Origin: Coxiellaceae bacterium
GTDB taxonomy: Bacteria; Pseudomonadota; Gammaproteobacteria; Coxiellales; Coxiellaceae
Length of the DNA stretch: 6,687 bases
Assembly: GCA_003450655.1 (NCBI GenBank)
Contig: DMFG01000177.1
Span: 1 to 6,687, forward strand
Reading direction: 5' to 3'
Part shown: in pieces, positions 1 through 6,303 of the stretch
Layout: every line of letters begins with the position of its first letter
How positions within the stretch are numbered: the stretch's first letter is position 1
Notes under the pieces: generated by a model
The model's database searches: none
Told to the model about the DNA's origin: nothing
What the model saw: only the letters and a program-made list of their open reading frames with translations
Translations under genes and position numbers: made by a program

Positions 1-1
1 T

Positions 2-856
2 AAATATTGCACCTATTGTGTGGTCCCCTATACACGAGGAGAAGAAATAAGCCGACCTTTTGATGACGTCATCGCAGAGTGTATGATGTTAGCTGCGCAA
101 GACGTGAAAGAAATCACTTTACTTGGTCAAAATGTAAATGATTATCGCGGGACAATGGAAGACGGCCATATCGCAGATCTTGCGCTATTAATTCATTACA
201 TAGCAGCCATTGACGGTATCGAACGCATTCGATTCATTACGTCATACCCCTCGTCATTCTCAGACAATCTTATTCAAGCATACGCCGAGGAACCCAAGTT
301 GGCTAACTACTTACACCTTCCGATACAAAGTGGCTCTGATCGCATCCTTGCCGCCATGAAACGAACCTATACAGCTTTAGAATATAAATCACGCATCAGA
401 AAACTAAGAACAGTTCGCCCGGACATTAGTTTATCAACTGATATTATTGTGGGTTTTCCAGGGGAAACTGATCAGGATTTTGAACAAACTTTACAATTGG
501 TGAAAGATTTAAACTTTGATCATTCCTATAGCTTTATCTATAGCTCTCGACCTGGAACACCCGCAGCAAATCTTGCGGATGATACCCCCATGGCTGTTAA
601 ACAAGAACGATTGGCTCGCTTGCAAGCTACCATCAAAGAACAAGCTGCCGCGATTAGTGCCAACATGGTTGGAACTGAGCAAACACTGGTTGTAACTGGT
701 CCATCGAAGAAAAACCCAGAAGAGATGACTGGGCGCACAGAAAATAATCGAGTGGTTAATTTTAAAGCAGACCGTTCATCTATTGGTCATATGGTCACGG
801 TAAAAATAACAGAAGCACGTCCAAACTCCTTGCGTGGTGAACTACTTCTTCGGTAG
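2..856 (+). CDS. miaB: tRNA-2-methylthio-N6-dimethylallyladenosine synthase MiaB, 3' part (5' end outside window)
   Basis: MiaB is a radical-SAM methylthiotransferase that adds a 2-methylthio group to i6A37 of tRNAs reading UNN codons, using two iron-sulfur clusters. The reading frame is open from base 2 and begins [13 protein letters not shown], so the last two cysteines of the CxxxCxxC SAM-cluster motif are visible and the first lies just outside the window. Family-specific blocks follow: LLGQNVNDY (about residue 36), [30 protein letters not shown], and [16 protein letters not shown]-terminal TRAM-type RNA-binding region covers roughly the last 60 residues. The 284 visible codons match what should follow the cluster motif in a protein of about 440-475 residues. 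The ATG at 20 is internal and is not the real start. It leads the five-gene cluster and is separated from the PhoH-like gene by a short gap. LLGQNVNxY and the TRAM domain favour MiaB over the related RimO. Confidence 0.96.
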   Translation, partial: KYCTYCVVPYTRGEEISRPFDDVIAECMMLAAQDVKEITLLGQNVNDYRGTMEDGHIADLALLIHYIAAIDGIERIRFITSYPSSFSDNLIQAYAEEPKLANYLHLPIQSGSDRILAAMKRTYTALEYKSRIRKLRTVRPDISLSTDIIVGFPGETDQDFEQTLQLVKDLNFDHSYSFIYSSRPGTPAANLADDTPMAVKQERLARLQATIKEQAAAISANMVGTEQTLVVTGPSKKNPEEMTGRTENNRVVNFKADRSSIGHMVTVKITEARPNSLRGELLLR

Positions 857-920
857 ACTGGTTTTAAATCAACGAGTTCCTGAAGAAAACATTAAGTGAT
901 ATGTATCACAGACCAAGAAC

Positions 921-926
921 AAGGAG
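921..926 (+). promoter_or_regulatory. Strong Shine-Dalgarno AAGGAG that supports a TTG start for the PhoH-like gene
   Basis: AAGGAG lies five bases before an in-frame TTG at 932-934. The alternative start, GTG at 896, follows an in-frame stop (893-895) immediately and has only a weak GAAG-like sequence upstream. Starting at TTG leaves about ten residues before the conserved VIEPEDNERL block, as in E. coli YbeZ (from memory). The TTG start is therefore favoured but not proven. Confidence 0.6.
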
Positions 927-931
927 AGGCA

Positions 932-1906
932 TTGATTGAAGCAAAACTCACTCGACATCTTGTAATTGAACCTGAAGATAACGAACGGCTAGCCTGTCTC
1001 TGTGGACCTTATAATCAAAATCTACTATTACTAGAACGATCTCTAGGCGTGGAAATTAATAATCGTGGGTGCGAATTTGATATTATTGGCATCCCAGCTT
1101 CTGTCGCCATTACTCAGAATGCATTACAAAGCCTTTACGAAAAAACTTCTGAAACTGACTCACTCACGAATAAGGATATTCAATTGTTACTCAAATCTTT
1201 AGAATGCGAACAGACTAGTAATGAAACCAATGTAAAAGAAAAATTAAGCCAAGCAACCATTAAACTTCGTCAAACACAAATTAGTCCCAAGACACTGAAT
1301 CAACAACATTACCTAGAGTCAATTCAGAATTATGATATTAACTTTGGTGTTGGTCCTGCAGGTACAGGAAAAACTTTTCTAGCGGCAGCCTGTGCTGTTG
1401 ATGCCTTGGAACAAGAAAAGGTTAGCCGCATTATTCTCACACGACCCGCCGTTGAAGCCGGTGAAAGTTTAGGCTTCCTACCTGGCGATCTCACGCAAAA
1501 AGTTGATCCTTACTTACGACCTCTCTATGACGCACTTTTTGAGCTTATGGGTGGTGACCGAGTAGCGCAACTAACCGAGAAACAGCAAATTGAAATTGCC
1601 CCTCTAGCATTCATGCGAGGAAGAACCCTTAATGACGCCTTCGTGATTCTCGATGAAGCACAAAACACAACGAAAGAACAAATGAAGATGTTACTCACAC
1701 GCATTGGTTATGGCTCTAAAGTCGTGATCACGGGTGATATCACACAAGTTGACTTACCTAAACGGGTTGACTCAGGTCTACGACATGCATTGATGTTACT
1801 ACAATCGATTAATGCTGTGCGGTTTACTTTCTTCACATCACAAGATGCAGTGCGACACCCGCTTGTACAGAAAATTATTGAGGCTTATGAAAGCGCCGAC
1901 GATTGA
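932..1906 (+). CDS. ybeZ: PhoH-like ATPase YbeZ
   Basis: This is a PhoH-family P-loop NTPase. YbeZ homologues are cytosolic, bind nucleotide, and are functionally linked to the neighbouring endoribonuclease YbeY in rRNA metabolism; the exact activity is not well fixed. Seen here, counting from the TTG start: the N-terminal block VIEPEDNERLACLCGP (residues 11-26), Walker A GPAGTGKT (about 141-148), LTRPAVEAGESLGFLPGD, KVDPYLRPLYDALFE, the Walker B-like VILDEAQN (about 238-245), and a sensor-like block VVITGDITQVDLP. The length of 324 residues is close to E. coli YbeZ (about 346). The alternative GTG start at 896 would add 12 residues; TTG is preferred because AAGGAG lies at ideal spacing. The end overlaps the ybeY start by 20 nt, which suggests translational coupling. 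The original 'phosphate starvation' label of the family does not imply Pho regulation, and no Pho box was recognised here. Confidence 0.95.
   Translation: MIEAKLTRHLVIEPEDNERLACLCGPYNQNLLLLERSLGVEINNRGCEFDIIGIPASVAITQNALQSLYEKTSETDSLTNKDIQLLLKSLECEQTSNETNVKEKLSQATIKLRQTQISPKTLNQQHYLESIQNYDINFGVGPAGTGKTFLAAACAVDALEQEKVSRIILTRPAVEAGESLGFLPGDLTQKVDPYLRPLYDALFELMGGDRVAQLTEKQQIEIAPLAFMRGRTLNDAFVILDEAQNTTKEQMKMLLTRIGYGSKVVITGDITQVDLPKRVDSGLRHALMLLQSINAVRFTFFTSQDAVRHPLVQKIIEAYESADD
1880..1883 (+). promoter_or_regulatory. Shine-Dalgarno GAGG for ybeY inside the ybeZ coding end
   Basis: GAGG lies three bases before the ATG at 1887, inside the last codons of ybeZ. The spacing is short but usable. It supports ATG 1887 over the earlier in-frame ATG at 1812, which would add 25 residues encoded entirely within ybeZ that match nothing in the YbeY family. 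Confidence 0.5.
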
Positions 1907-2360
1907 TTTACTGCATCATACTTCATCAGTTGTTGGTCCTACGCTGTCATTACTTAATGACTGGATTAATGCTGCTTGTAACATAGCCGAACCTATCACC
2001 CAATCAGATCCTTCCATTAATAAAACTCTTACTGTAGTGATTACACATCATGATGCTATGGTTGAACTCAATCATACGTTTCGTCAGAAAGATCGCTCAA
2101 CCAATGTGCTATCTTTTCCAGATGAGCCCCTCCCAGGAGAAATACCTAGCAGCTGGGGTGACGTGGTCTTTTGTCATGAAACCATTGAAATCGAAGCAGA
2201 AGATTTACAGATACCTGTTATGCATCATTATGCGCATCTTACTGTACACGGCTGGCTACATTTATTAGGATACGATCATGAAAACGATAAGGACGCATCT
2301 ATAATGGAATCACTAGAAACCAAAATCTTGCACACTCTAGGAATACCTAACCCATACTAA
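1887..2360 (+). CDS. ybeY: Endoribonuclease YbeY (rRNA maturation and ribosome quality control)
   Basis: YbeY is a small zinc-dependent single-strand endoribonuclease needed for 16S rRNA 3'-end maturation and 70S quality control. From ATG 1887 the protein is 157 residues, against 155 in E. coli. The metal site HGWLHLLGYDH gives the three histidine ligands H121, H125 and H131, matching the H3xH5xH signature. The conserved RxKDxxTNVLSFP block starts at R66, the arginine important for activity in E. coli (R59 there). An EIPSSWGDVVFC-type segment follows, as expected for the family. The gene overlaps ybeZ by 20 nt, and ybeX begins 15 nt downstream, so it lies inside an operon. The start was chosen by family length and the GAGG just upstream. 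No defects are visible. Confidence 0.96.
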   Translation: MKAPTIDLLHHTSSVVGPTLSLLNDWINAACNIAEPITQSDPSINKTLTVVITHHDAMVELNHTFRQKDRSTNVLSFPDEPLPGEIPSSWGDVVFCHETIEIEAEDLQIPVMHHYAHLTVHGWLHLLGYDHENDKDASIMESLETKILHTLGIPNPY

Positions 2361-2375
2361 TACATCGAGACTACC

Positions 2376-3218
2376 ATGCAAAAAGATAAACATTCTGACT
2401 CCTCAAAATCTTGGCTAGATTGGCTTGCTTTAGCTGTCACACGCGAACCTCAAGATATTAACCAACTCATTGACACTCTTGAACATGCTAAAGACAACCA
2501 ATTACTCAATGCAGACGCATTGAAAATGATGCAAGGCGTATTAAAAGTATCAGACATGCATGCACGTGATGTCATGATCCCTCGCCCTCAAATGGTCGTA
2601 TTAGATAGCGATATGACACCTGAAGAGTCCCTACCTATTATTACCGAGTCTGGCCACTCTCGCTTCCCTGTAGTCTCACAGAGCCGTGATGAAGTCATTG
2701 GCGTACTTATGGCAAAAGATTTATTAAAGGCACTCTCATCACAAAATGATACGCCTAACACAATTGAGCACTTTGTTCGCCAAGCTACCTTTATCCCTGA
2801 AAGTAAGCGTCTAGATGTTTTACTCAAAGAGTTTCGTTTAAAACGATACCATATTGCTATTATTGTTGATGAATATGGGAGCGTCTGCGGGCTAGTGACC
2901 ATTGAAGATTTATTGGAACAAATCGTAGGTAATATTGAAGATGAGTACGATACCAAGACCGAAGAGGCACCGATTAAATCACTATCTGATCATGAGCACC
3001 TGGTAAGCGCACTCACATCACTAGAAGTGTTTAATGACTATTTTAACACACAGTTTGAGCACGATGATTGTGACACTATCGGTGGTTACGTCCTCCATAA
3101 AATGAGCCACCTTCCGATGCAAGGAGAAGCAATCACATTAGGCACTATGGAAATCACCATCGTAAAGACGCAAAGCAGACGCATCCAACAGCTACGCGTA
3201 ACCACTCAACCGTCTTAA
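2376..3218 (+). CDS. ybeX: CBS-domain protein YbeX/CorC (CorC_HlyC family)
   Basis: This is a cytosolic protein of the CorC/HlyC family with no N-terminal DUF21 membrane domain. In Salmonella, CorC was linked to CorA-dependent magnesium/cobalt efflux. E. coli YbeX is also tied to ribosome metabolism, which fits its neighbours. The 280 residues are close to the E. coli length (292). After an N-terminal tail there is DVMIPRPQMVVLD (about 65-77) opening the first CBS domain (about 66-125). A second CBS domain (about 130-188) contains HIAIIVDEYGSVCGLVTIEDLLE. A CorC_HlyC/transporter-associated domain (about 205-276) carries DDCDTIGGYVL. No transmembrane segments are seen. The ATG at 2376 has only a weak GAG upstream, but it is the first good start 15 nt after ybeY. 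Which of ion homeostasis or ribosome work is its main role here cannot be judged from sequence. Confidence 0.94.
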   Translation: MQKDKHSDSSKSWLDWLALAVTREPQDINQLIDTLEHAKDNQLLNADALKMMQGVLKVSDMHARDVMIPRPQMVVLDSDMTPEESLPIITESGHSRFPVVSQSRDEVIGVLMAKDLLKALSSQNDTPNTIEHFVRQATFIPESKRLDVLLKEFRLKRYHIAIIVDEYGSVCGLVTIEDLLEQIVGNIEDEYDTKTEEAPIKSLSDHEHLVSALTSLEVFNDYFNTQFEHDDCDTIGGYVLHKMSHLPMQGEAITLGTMEITIVKTQSRRIQQLRVTTQPS

Positions 3219-3221
3219 GGA
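3217..3221 (+). promoter_or_regulatory. Shine-Dalgarno AAGGA for lnt, overlapping the ybeX stop codon
   Basis: AAGGA overlaps the TAA stop of ybeX (3216-3218) and lies nine bases before the ATG at 3231. This fixes the lnt start and suggests that lnt translation is coupled to the end of ybeX translation. Confidence 0.6.
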
Positions 3222-3230
3222 TATCACAGT

Positions 3231-4694
3231 ATGTTATTTTCATGGATGGCATTGATAGCAGGAGCTATTTTAGCATTAGCCTTTGCTCCATTACATATCT
3301 ACTCGTTTGCTTTTTTATCACCTGCATTATTATGCTGCTTATGGATCAAAAGTACGCCCAAGAAAGCCTCATGGTTAGGCTTTTTATTTGGCTTGGGATT
3401 TTTTGGCGTTGGCGTTTCTTGGGTATCTGTGAGTATTCATAACTTTGGTAATGTGGCCATGTGGTTAACTTGGCTCGTTACTCTAGGCTTCGTAGCATTT
3501 TTATCGTTATTTATCCTAATTCCTGGGTATTGTTTTTCGCGTTTTTTTTCTCACAAGCCATTAGCAATACAATGCCTCTGCGTCTTTCCTGCCTTATGGT
3601 TAATCAGTGAATATCTACGTAGCGTACTTTTAACAGGGTTACCTTGGCTGCTTTTAGGGTATTCACAAACAGTCTCTTTTTTACAAGGCTATGCACCTAT
3701 TTTTGGTACTTATGGGCTGAGCTTATGCGCAGTTTTTCTGGCAGGGAGCTTAACGTTAATACTGCTCTCACGGACACTCACAGAGCGCCTTATAGGATTA
3801 TCTATCATATTACTGATCGTCATTCCAACCTGGTTCCTTCATGGGAAAGTATGGGCGCACGCAAAAGGTAATGTTGTTAAAGCTAGCTTAATCCAAGGTA
3901 ACTTCGATCAATTCCTAAAATGGGACTCACATACCCTGCAGACTATACTCGATACATACCTCAAATTAAGTAAAGATAACCTCGACAGTCAAATCATTGT
4001 TTGGCCTGAAGCAGCTATACCTTATTATCCTAGCCAGCTTCCTAATTATATGGATCAAATTAACAGCCTAGGTCAAGAACACAACATCACCTTTATCCTG
4101 GGCGCACCAACATTTGAAAAGTCAACTCAACGCTATTTCAATAGTCTTTTTATGATGGGTAATCAGCAAGGTCAATATAACAAACAACGCTTAGTACCTT
4201 TTGGTGAATATACGCCTTGGGGGGCGGTAATCAATCCTTTCCTAGCCTCATTTTCCATCCCAATGTCTAACTTTTCTCCCGGAAACTCAGACCAACCTTC
4301 TCTAACAGGCAAGCACTTTACCATTGCACCTTTTATCTGTTACGAAATCATTTATCCGCAATTTGTCATCAAGCATATTCATCATAGCGACCTAGTCGTT
4401 GTCATTAATGATGACGGCTGGTTTGGTCGATCTATGGCTTTAAGTCAACATTTGCAAATGGCGCAAATGGCCGCGCAAGAAACTAACCGTTATGTCTTAT
4501 TTTGCTCTAACACAGGAATTACTGCGATCATCAATCCGCTAGGAGAGGTGCTGAATACTGCACCCATTGACCAACAAGCGGTAGTATCAGGAAACGTCTA
4601 TGCCATGCAAGGCAATACGCCATTAATGCAGTGGGGCTATTACCCTGTAATGACTTTAACACTGCTCTTATTACTGTTAGCCGTTATTTTTTAA
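3231..4694 (+). CDS. lnt: Apolipoprotein N-acyltransferase Lnt
   Basis: Lnt is an inner-membrane enzyme that N-acylates the diacylglyceryl-cysteine of lipoproteins from phospholipid donors, the last maturation step before Lol sorting. The 487 residues compare with 512 in E. coli. About the first 210 residues form several hydrophobic membrane segments. A periplasmic nitrilase-like (C-N hydrolase) domain follows, and one C-terminal hydrophobic segment (about 470-487) ends the protein. The catalytic triad is visible: E260 in IIVWPEAAIP, K318 in YNKQRLVPFGEYTP, and C370 in APFICYE. The additional conserved glutamates E326 and E372 are also present. NDDGWFG and QMAQMAAQETNRY are further family blocks. 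The gene contains an in-frame T8 run (3542-3549) and remains open, a useful control for the broken gene downstream. It is last in the cluster and converges on the ankyrin gene 22 nt away. Confidence 0.97.
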   Translation: MLFSWMALIAGAILALAFAPLHIYSFAFLSPALLCCLWIKSTPKKASWLGFLFGLGFFGVGVSWVSVSIHNFGNVAMWLTWLVTLGFVAFLSLFILIPGYCFSRFFSHKPLAIQCLCVFPALWLISEYLRSVLLTGLPWLLLGYSQTVSFLQGYAPIFGTYGLSLCAVFLAGSLTLILLSRTLTERLIGLSIILLIVIPTWFLHGKVWAHAKGNVVKASLIQGNFDQFLKWDSHTLQTILDTYLKLSKDNLDSQIIVWPEAAIPYYPSQLPNYMDQINSLGQEHNITFILGAPTFEKSTQRYFNSLFMMGNQQGQYNKQRLVPFGEYTPWGAVINPFLASFSIPMSNFSPGNSDQPSLTGKHFTIAPFICYEIIYPQFVIKHIHHSDLVVVINDDGWFGRSMALSQHLQMAQMAAQETNRYVLFCSNTGITAIINPLGEVLNTAPIDQQAVVSGNVYAMQGNTPLMQWGYYPVMTLTLLLLLLAVIF

Positions 4695-4701
4695 TAAAAA
4701 A
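4687..4701. terminator. Possible weak AT-only hairpin between convergent lnt and the ankyrin gene
   Basis: A T6 run (4687-4692), a three-base AAT spacer and an A6 run (4696-4701) can pair and would give a U-tract in either direction. It overlaps the lnt stop codon and lies in the 22-nt gap before the stop of the convergent gene. The stem contains no GC pair, so it is a poor intrinsic terminator; this is a weak call based mainly on position. Confidence 0.2.
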
Positions 4702-4716
4702 CAATACCTATAATGA

Positions 4717-5847
4717 TCATGCTGCTTTTGCCACAAGCATTACATTGCTCTTGCTTGGCTCAACGATATTAACTTGTACTACGGACGCCATTTCTTCAGC
4801 ATTCATTATATCCTTTAAATAGTTAATGAAACTTTCATTGCTATCACCCTCATTAAAACCGAATTTTTTCTTAATCAGAGTAGCCAAAGAGACGGGGCCA
4901 ATGTCCGACTGATTCATGGTAATTTCTACCTGTTCTATTTTTTGAATCTCACTTTTTGAAGAATCATGGAGAGTTTCTAATAATGCATTCGCAAAGAAGG
5001 AATTTATTTTTTGATCCATTGAAAAAAAACCATTAACGAAACCTGCTTGTATGAAGCTGGAATTCTGCAGAACAGCCTGCTCTGCCGCTTGAATCAAGCT
5101 ATTGATAGCTTGTCTTTTTAGCAACCCTCTAAGCTGCTGCATCAGGTGGTCTGATCCTTTTTTGGCAGCATAATACAAGGGAGTATGGCCGTATTGATTT
5201 TTTTTAACCAATGCAATAAACAATTCCGGCTCATCCGACTTTCTAATGATTGCACTTAACATCTCAGGTGATGAGAGGATCGCTAAATGAACCAGTGTTT
5301 GCCCTTGCCTGTCTTGTTTTGCCAAAGCTTGATCGATGACATTACTCTTACCCATTTTATTTATTAAAATACGAATAATATTTATTGGCTGCCTTGCTAT
5401 CACATCATGTAACGCCGTTTGACCATAAGCATCTTGCAGGCTTAAAGTCTTGTTTAGTGAGTGAGGAGTAGCAGAGTTAATGACTGCCAGTGCAATGTCT
5501 TGTGATGATTGAGTGATAGCATAATACAAGGGGGAAAACCCACTCCTATCTTTTTTAACTAAGGCACTCTTGAATGCACGCGAACTAGCCTTTTTAATCA
5601 CTGCTTTCAGCAAGTCTGGCGATTGCTTTAGTATGGCAACATGCAAAGGGATCTGATTATTAATATCCGGACGCACCAAGGCACGATCGAAAACATGCTT
5701 CTCAACTTTTTCAAATAACGCATCAATAACGTCCAAGGGTAGCCTGGCCAAGCAATAATGCAGCGCTGTTCGACCATGGGTATCTTGTTTGAGCAGGACT
5801 TCACTCAATGCATGAGGTGTGGAAGATTGAATCACCGCCAATACCAT
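4717..5847 (-). CDS. Ankyrin-repeat protein (longest intact piece of the interrupted gene)
   Basis: This is a 376-codon open frame from ATG 5847. The first 250 residues are six ankyrin-like units beginning at residues 18, 57, 96, 135, 175 and 213, recognisable by D/NxxGxTxLHxA-type cores (DTHGRTALHY, DRQGQTLVHLAI, NQYGHTPLYYAA). The units are about 39 residues long, against the usual 33. Residues 1-17 (MVLAVIQSSTPHALSEV) are the tail of a further unit whose front half is encoded upstream in another frame. This ATG is therefore probably internal rather than the native start, and no Shine-Dalgarno sequence precedes it. Residues 251-376 carry no ankyrin pattern and were not recognised. There is no signal peptide or membrane segment. 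Ankyrin arrays mediate protein-protein contacts; the partner cannot be read from sequence. The frame itself can be closed upstream at the TAA 5863-5865. Confidence 0.85.
   Translation of the reverse strand: MVLAVIQSSTPHALSEVLLKQDTHGRTALHYCLARLPLDVIDALFEKVEKHVFDRALVRPDINNQIPLHVAILKQSPDLLKAVIKKASSRAFKSALVKKDRSGFSPLYYAITQSSQDIALAVINSATPHSLNKTLSLQDAYGQTALHDVIARQPINIIRILINKMGKSNVIDQALAKQDRQGQTLVHLAILSSPEMLSAIIRKSDEPELFIALVKKNQYGHTPLYYAAKKGSDHLMQQLRGLLKRQAINSLIQAAEQAVLQNSSFIQAGFVNGFFSMDQKINSFFANALLETLHDSSKSEIQKIEQVEITMNQSDIGPVSLATLIKKKFGFNEGDSNESFINYLKDIMNAEEMASVVQVNIVEPSKSNVMLVAKAA
5167..5181 (-). repeat. 15-bp direct repeat, copy in ankyrin unit 6
   Basis: Plus-strand sequence AGCATAATACAAGGG, identical to 5518-5532. 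It encodes the PLYYA core of the ankyrin unit and lies exactly one 117-codon super-repeat from its twin. Confidence 0.8.
5518..5532 (-). repeat. 15-bp direct repeat, copy in ankyrin unit 3
   Basis: Identical to 5167-5181 at a distance of 351 nt; the same PLYYA-encoding position of the ankyrin unit three repeats earlier. Confidence 0.8.
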
Positions 5848-6047
5848 ATCTGGTGATTTTTTTTAACAACATCAAAAAGATTAAATTCAGCATAGCCTCT
5901 TGAATGCCAGTCTCGTAAAATGTTTGCAATCTCCGGAATGCTTTCTGGCATGCGATTGGAGATATCACAGCTAGGGTTTATGCCCAACCAGAATTTTACT
6001 ATTGGCTTAAGTTCATCGGTAGATATCTCAGCGGGATATAGATCACA
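5832..6047 (-). other. Middle coding segment of the interrupted gene (U-box C-terminal helix, linker, front of ankyrin unit 0)
   Basis: On the minus strand the third frame is open from 6047 to a TGA at 5834-5832, with no proper start of its own. Its protein-like content includes AEISTDELKPIVKFWLG, then a polar linker (NPSCDISNRMPESIPEIANI) and RDWHSRGYAEFNLFDVVKK. The LKPIVKFWL stretch resembles the closing helix of U-box domains, and LFDVVKK aligns with the front of an ankyrin unit. Without this segment, positions 5865-5998 would look like an unexplained gap. It joins the upstream frame near 6033-6035 and the downstream frame at the A8 tract. It is called coding because of its content and because it supplies the missing halves of both flanking domains. 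Confidence 0.65.
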
Positions 6048-6262
6048 TCACCCAGGTTTGATACGTCATCATTTGTGATGATACAAGTTTTTTTAGTATG
6101 GTAATGCGCTCTCAGTTGACTACAAACATCATCACCAATAATCAGATAAACAACAGATTTAGAGACCACTAGCCAGGCCTTATCGAAACCCTTATTAGAA
6201 AGCGTCTCATGCGTTATTGGGCACCTATTAGCGATCAATGATTTAATTGCTTGTTGTGGCAT
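5999..6262 (-). CDS. N-terminal fragment with U-box-like motif pair (5' part of the interrupted gene)
   Basis: This is an 87-codon frame from ATG 6262, the first start after an in-frame TAA upstream. Residues 14-17 are CPIT within RCPITHETL, and residues 59-67 are TCIITNDDV. A spacing of about 42 residues between the two motifs matches U-box domains, which keep the RING fold but use side-chain contacts instead of zinc. A full RING cysteine/histidine set is absent, so zinc binding is unlikely. The last ten residues (LRYLPMNLSQ) are probably out-of-frame reading after the lost base at 6033-6035. No good Shine-Dalgarno sequence precedes the ATG. As an independent small protein it would lack the closing U-box helix, so it is better seen as the front of the larger gene. 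The U-box assignment is by motif only and is moderately sure. Confidence 0.6.
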   Translation of the reverse strand: MPQQAIKSLIANRCPITHETLSNKGFDKAWLVVSKSVVYLIIGDDVCSQLRAHYHTKKTCIITNDDVSNLGDVIYIPLRYLPMNLSQ

Positions 6263-6303
6263 ATCGATATAGGAATTATGATAAATAACGGCAAGGATAA
6301 TAC

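Larger units (their letters stand above)
5095..5796 (-). repeat. Tandem duplication of a three-unit ankyrin block (2 x 351 nt)
   Basis: Ankyrin units 1-3 (5446-5796) and 4-6 (5095-5445) each span 117 codons and pair one to one. Unit 1 matches unit 4 (HGRTALHYCLARLPLDVI / YGQTALHDVIARQPINII). Unit 2 matches unit 5 (LHVAILKQSPDLLKAVIKKA / VHLAILSSPEMLSAIIRKS). Unit 3 matches unit 6 (SPLYYAI / TPLYYAA). At the DNA level a 15-base identical segment recurs exactly 351 nt apart (5167-5181 and 5518-5532). The divergence of the rest shows the duplication is not recent. Confidence 0.75.
4717..6262 (-). pseudogene. U-box-like / ankyrin-repeat protein gene, interrupted by two single-base frameshifts
   Basis: Three overlapping minus-strand frames read as one gene of about 515 codons if one base is added at two short homopolymers: a CCC run (plus strand GGG 6033-6035) and an A8 tract (plus strand T8 5857-5864). 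The restored product starts at ATG 6262. It would contain a U-box-like domain (about residues 12-95) with paired motifs CPIT (14-17) and TCIIT (59-63) and the helix LKPIVKFWL (about 85-93). A linker, six to seven ankyrin units and a unique C-terminal domain follow. The restored length divides exactly by three. In eukaryotes and in secreted effectors of Legionella-type bacteria, U-box domains recruit E2 ubiquitin-conjugating enzymes and ankyrin repeats bind targets, so an effector role is inferred. The cause may be true decay, assembly indels, or slippage at A8. A T8 run in lnt and an A8 run within the ankyrin frame itself (5022-5029) are both read in frame, which argues against blanket homopolymer error. 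Confidence 0.65.

Noticed and set aside
538..738. 66-codon open frame antisense to the miaB 3' end
   Set aside because: Opposite the RPGTPAA and TRAM-coding region of miaB; no ribosome site or motif.
1812..1886. Longer ybeY reading from ATG 1812
   Set aside because: The extra 25 residues lie wholly within ybeZ coding sequence in another frame and exceed the family length; ATG 1887 with GAGG upstream fits the 155-residue family.
2050..2268. 72-codon open frame within ybeY
   Set aside because: Overlaps the conserved YbeY core, including its metal site, in another frame; no supporting features.
2588..2956. 122-codon open frame antisense to ybeX
   Set aside because: Lies entirely opposite a well-supported CBS-domain gene; its translation has low-complexity serine-rich content and no recognisable motif.
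3242..3871. Short plus-strand open frames inside the lnt membrane region (3242-3442 and 3644-3871)
   Set aside because: Out-of-frame readings of the T-rich hydrophobic lnt sequence; lnt itself is intact there.
4631..4822. 63-codon plus-strand open frame bridging the lnt end and the convergent gene
   Set aside because: Composed of out-of-frame lnt and antisense ankyrin-gene C-terminus; no ribosome site.
5999..6262. Classical zinc RING finger in the CPIT-containing fragment
   Set aside because: Too few cysteines and histidines at RING spacing; the paired CPIT/TCIIT motifs fit a U-box-like fold better.
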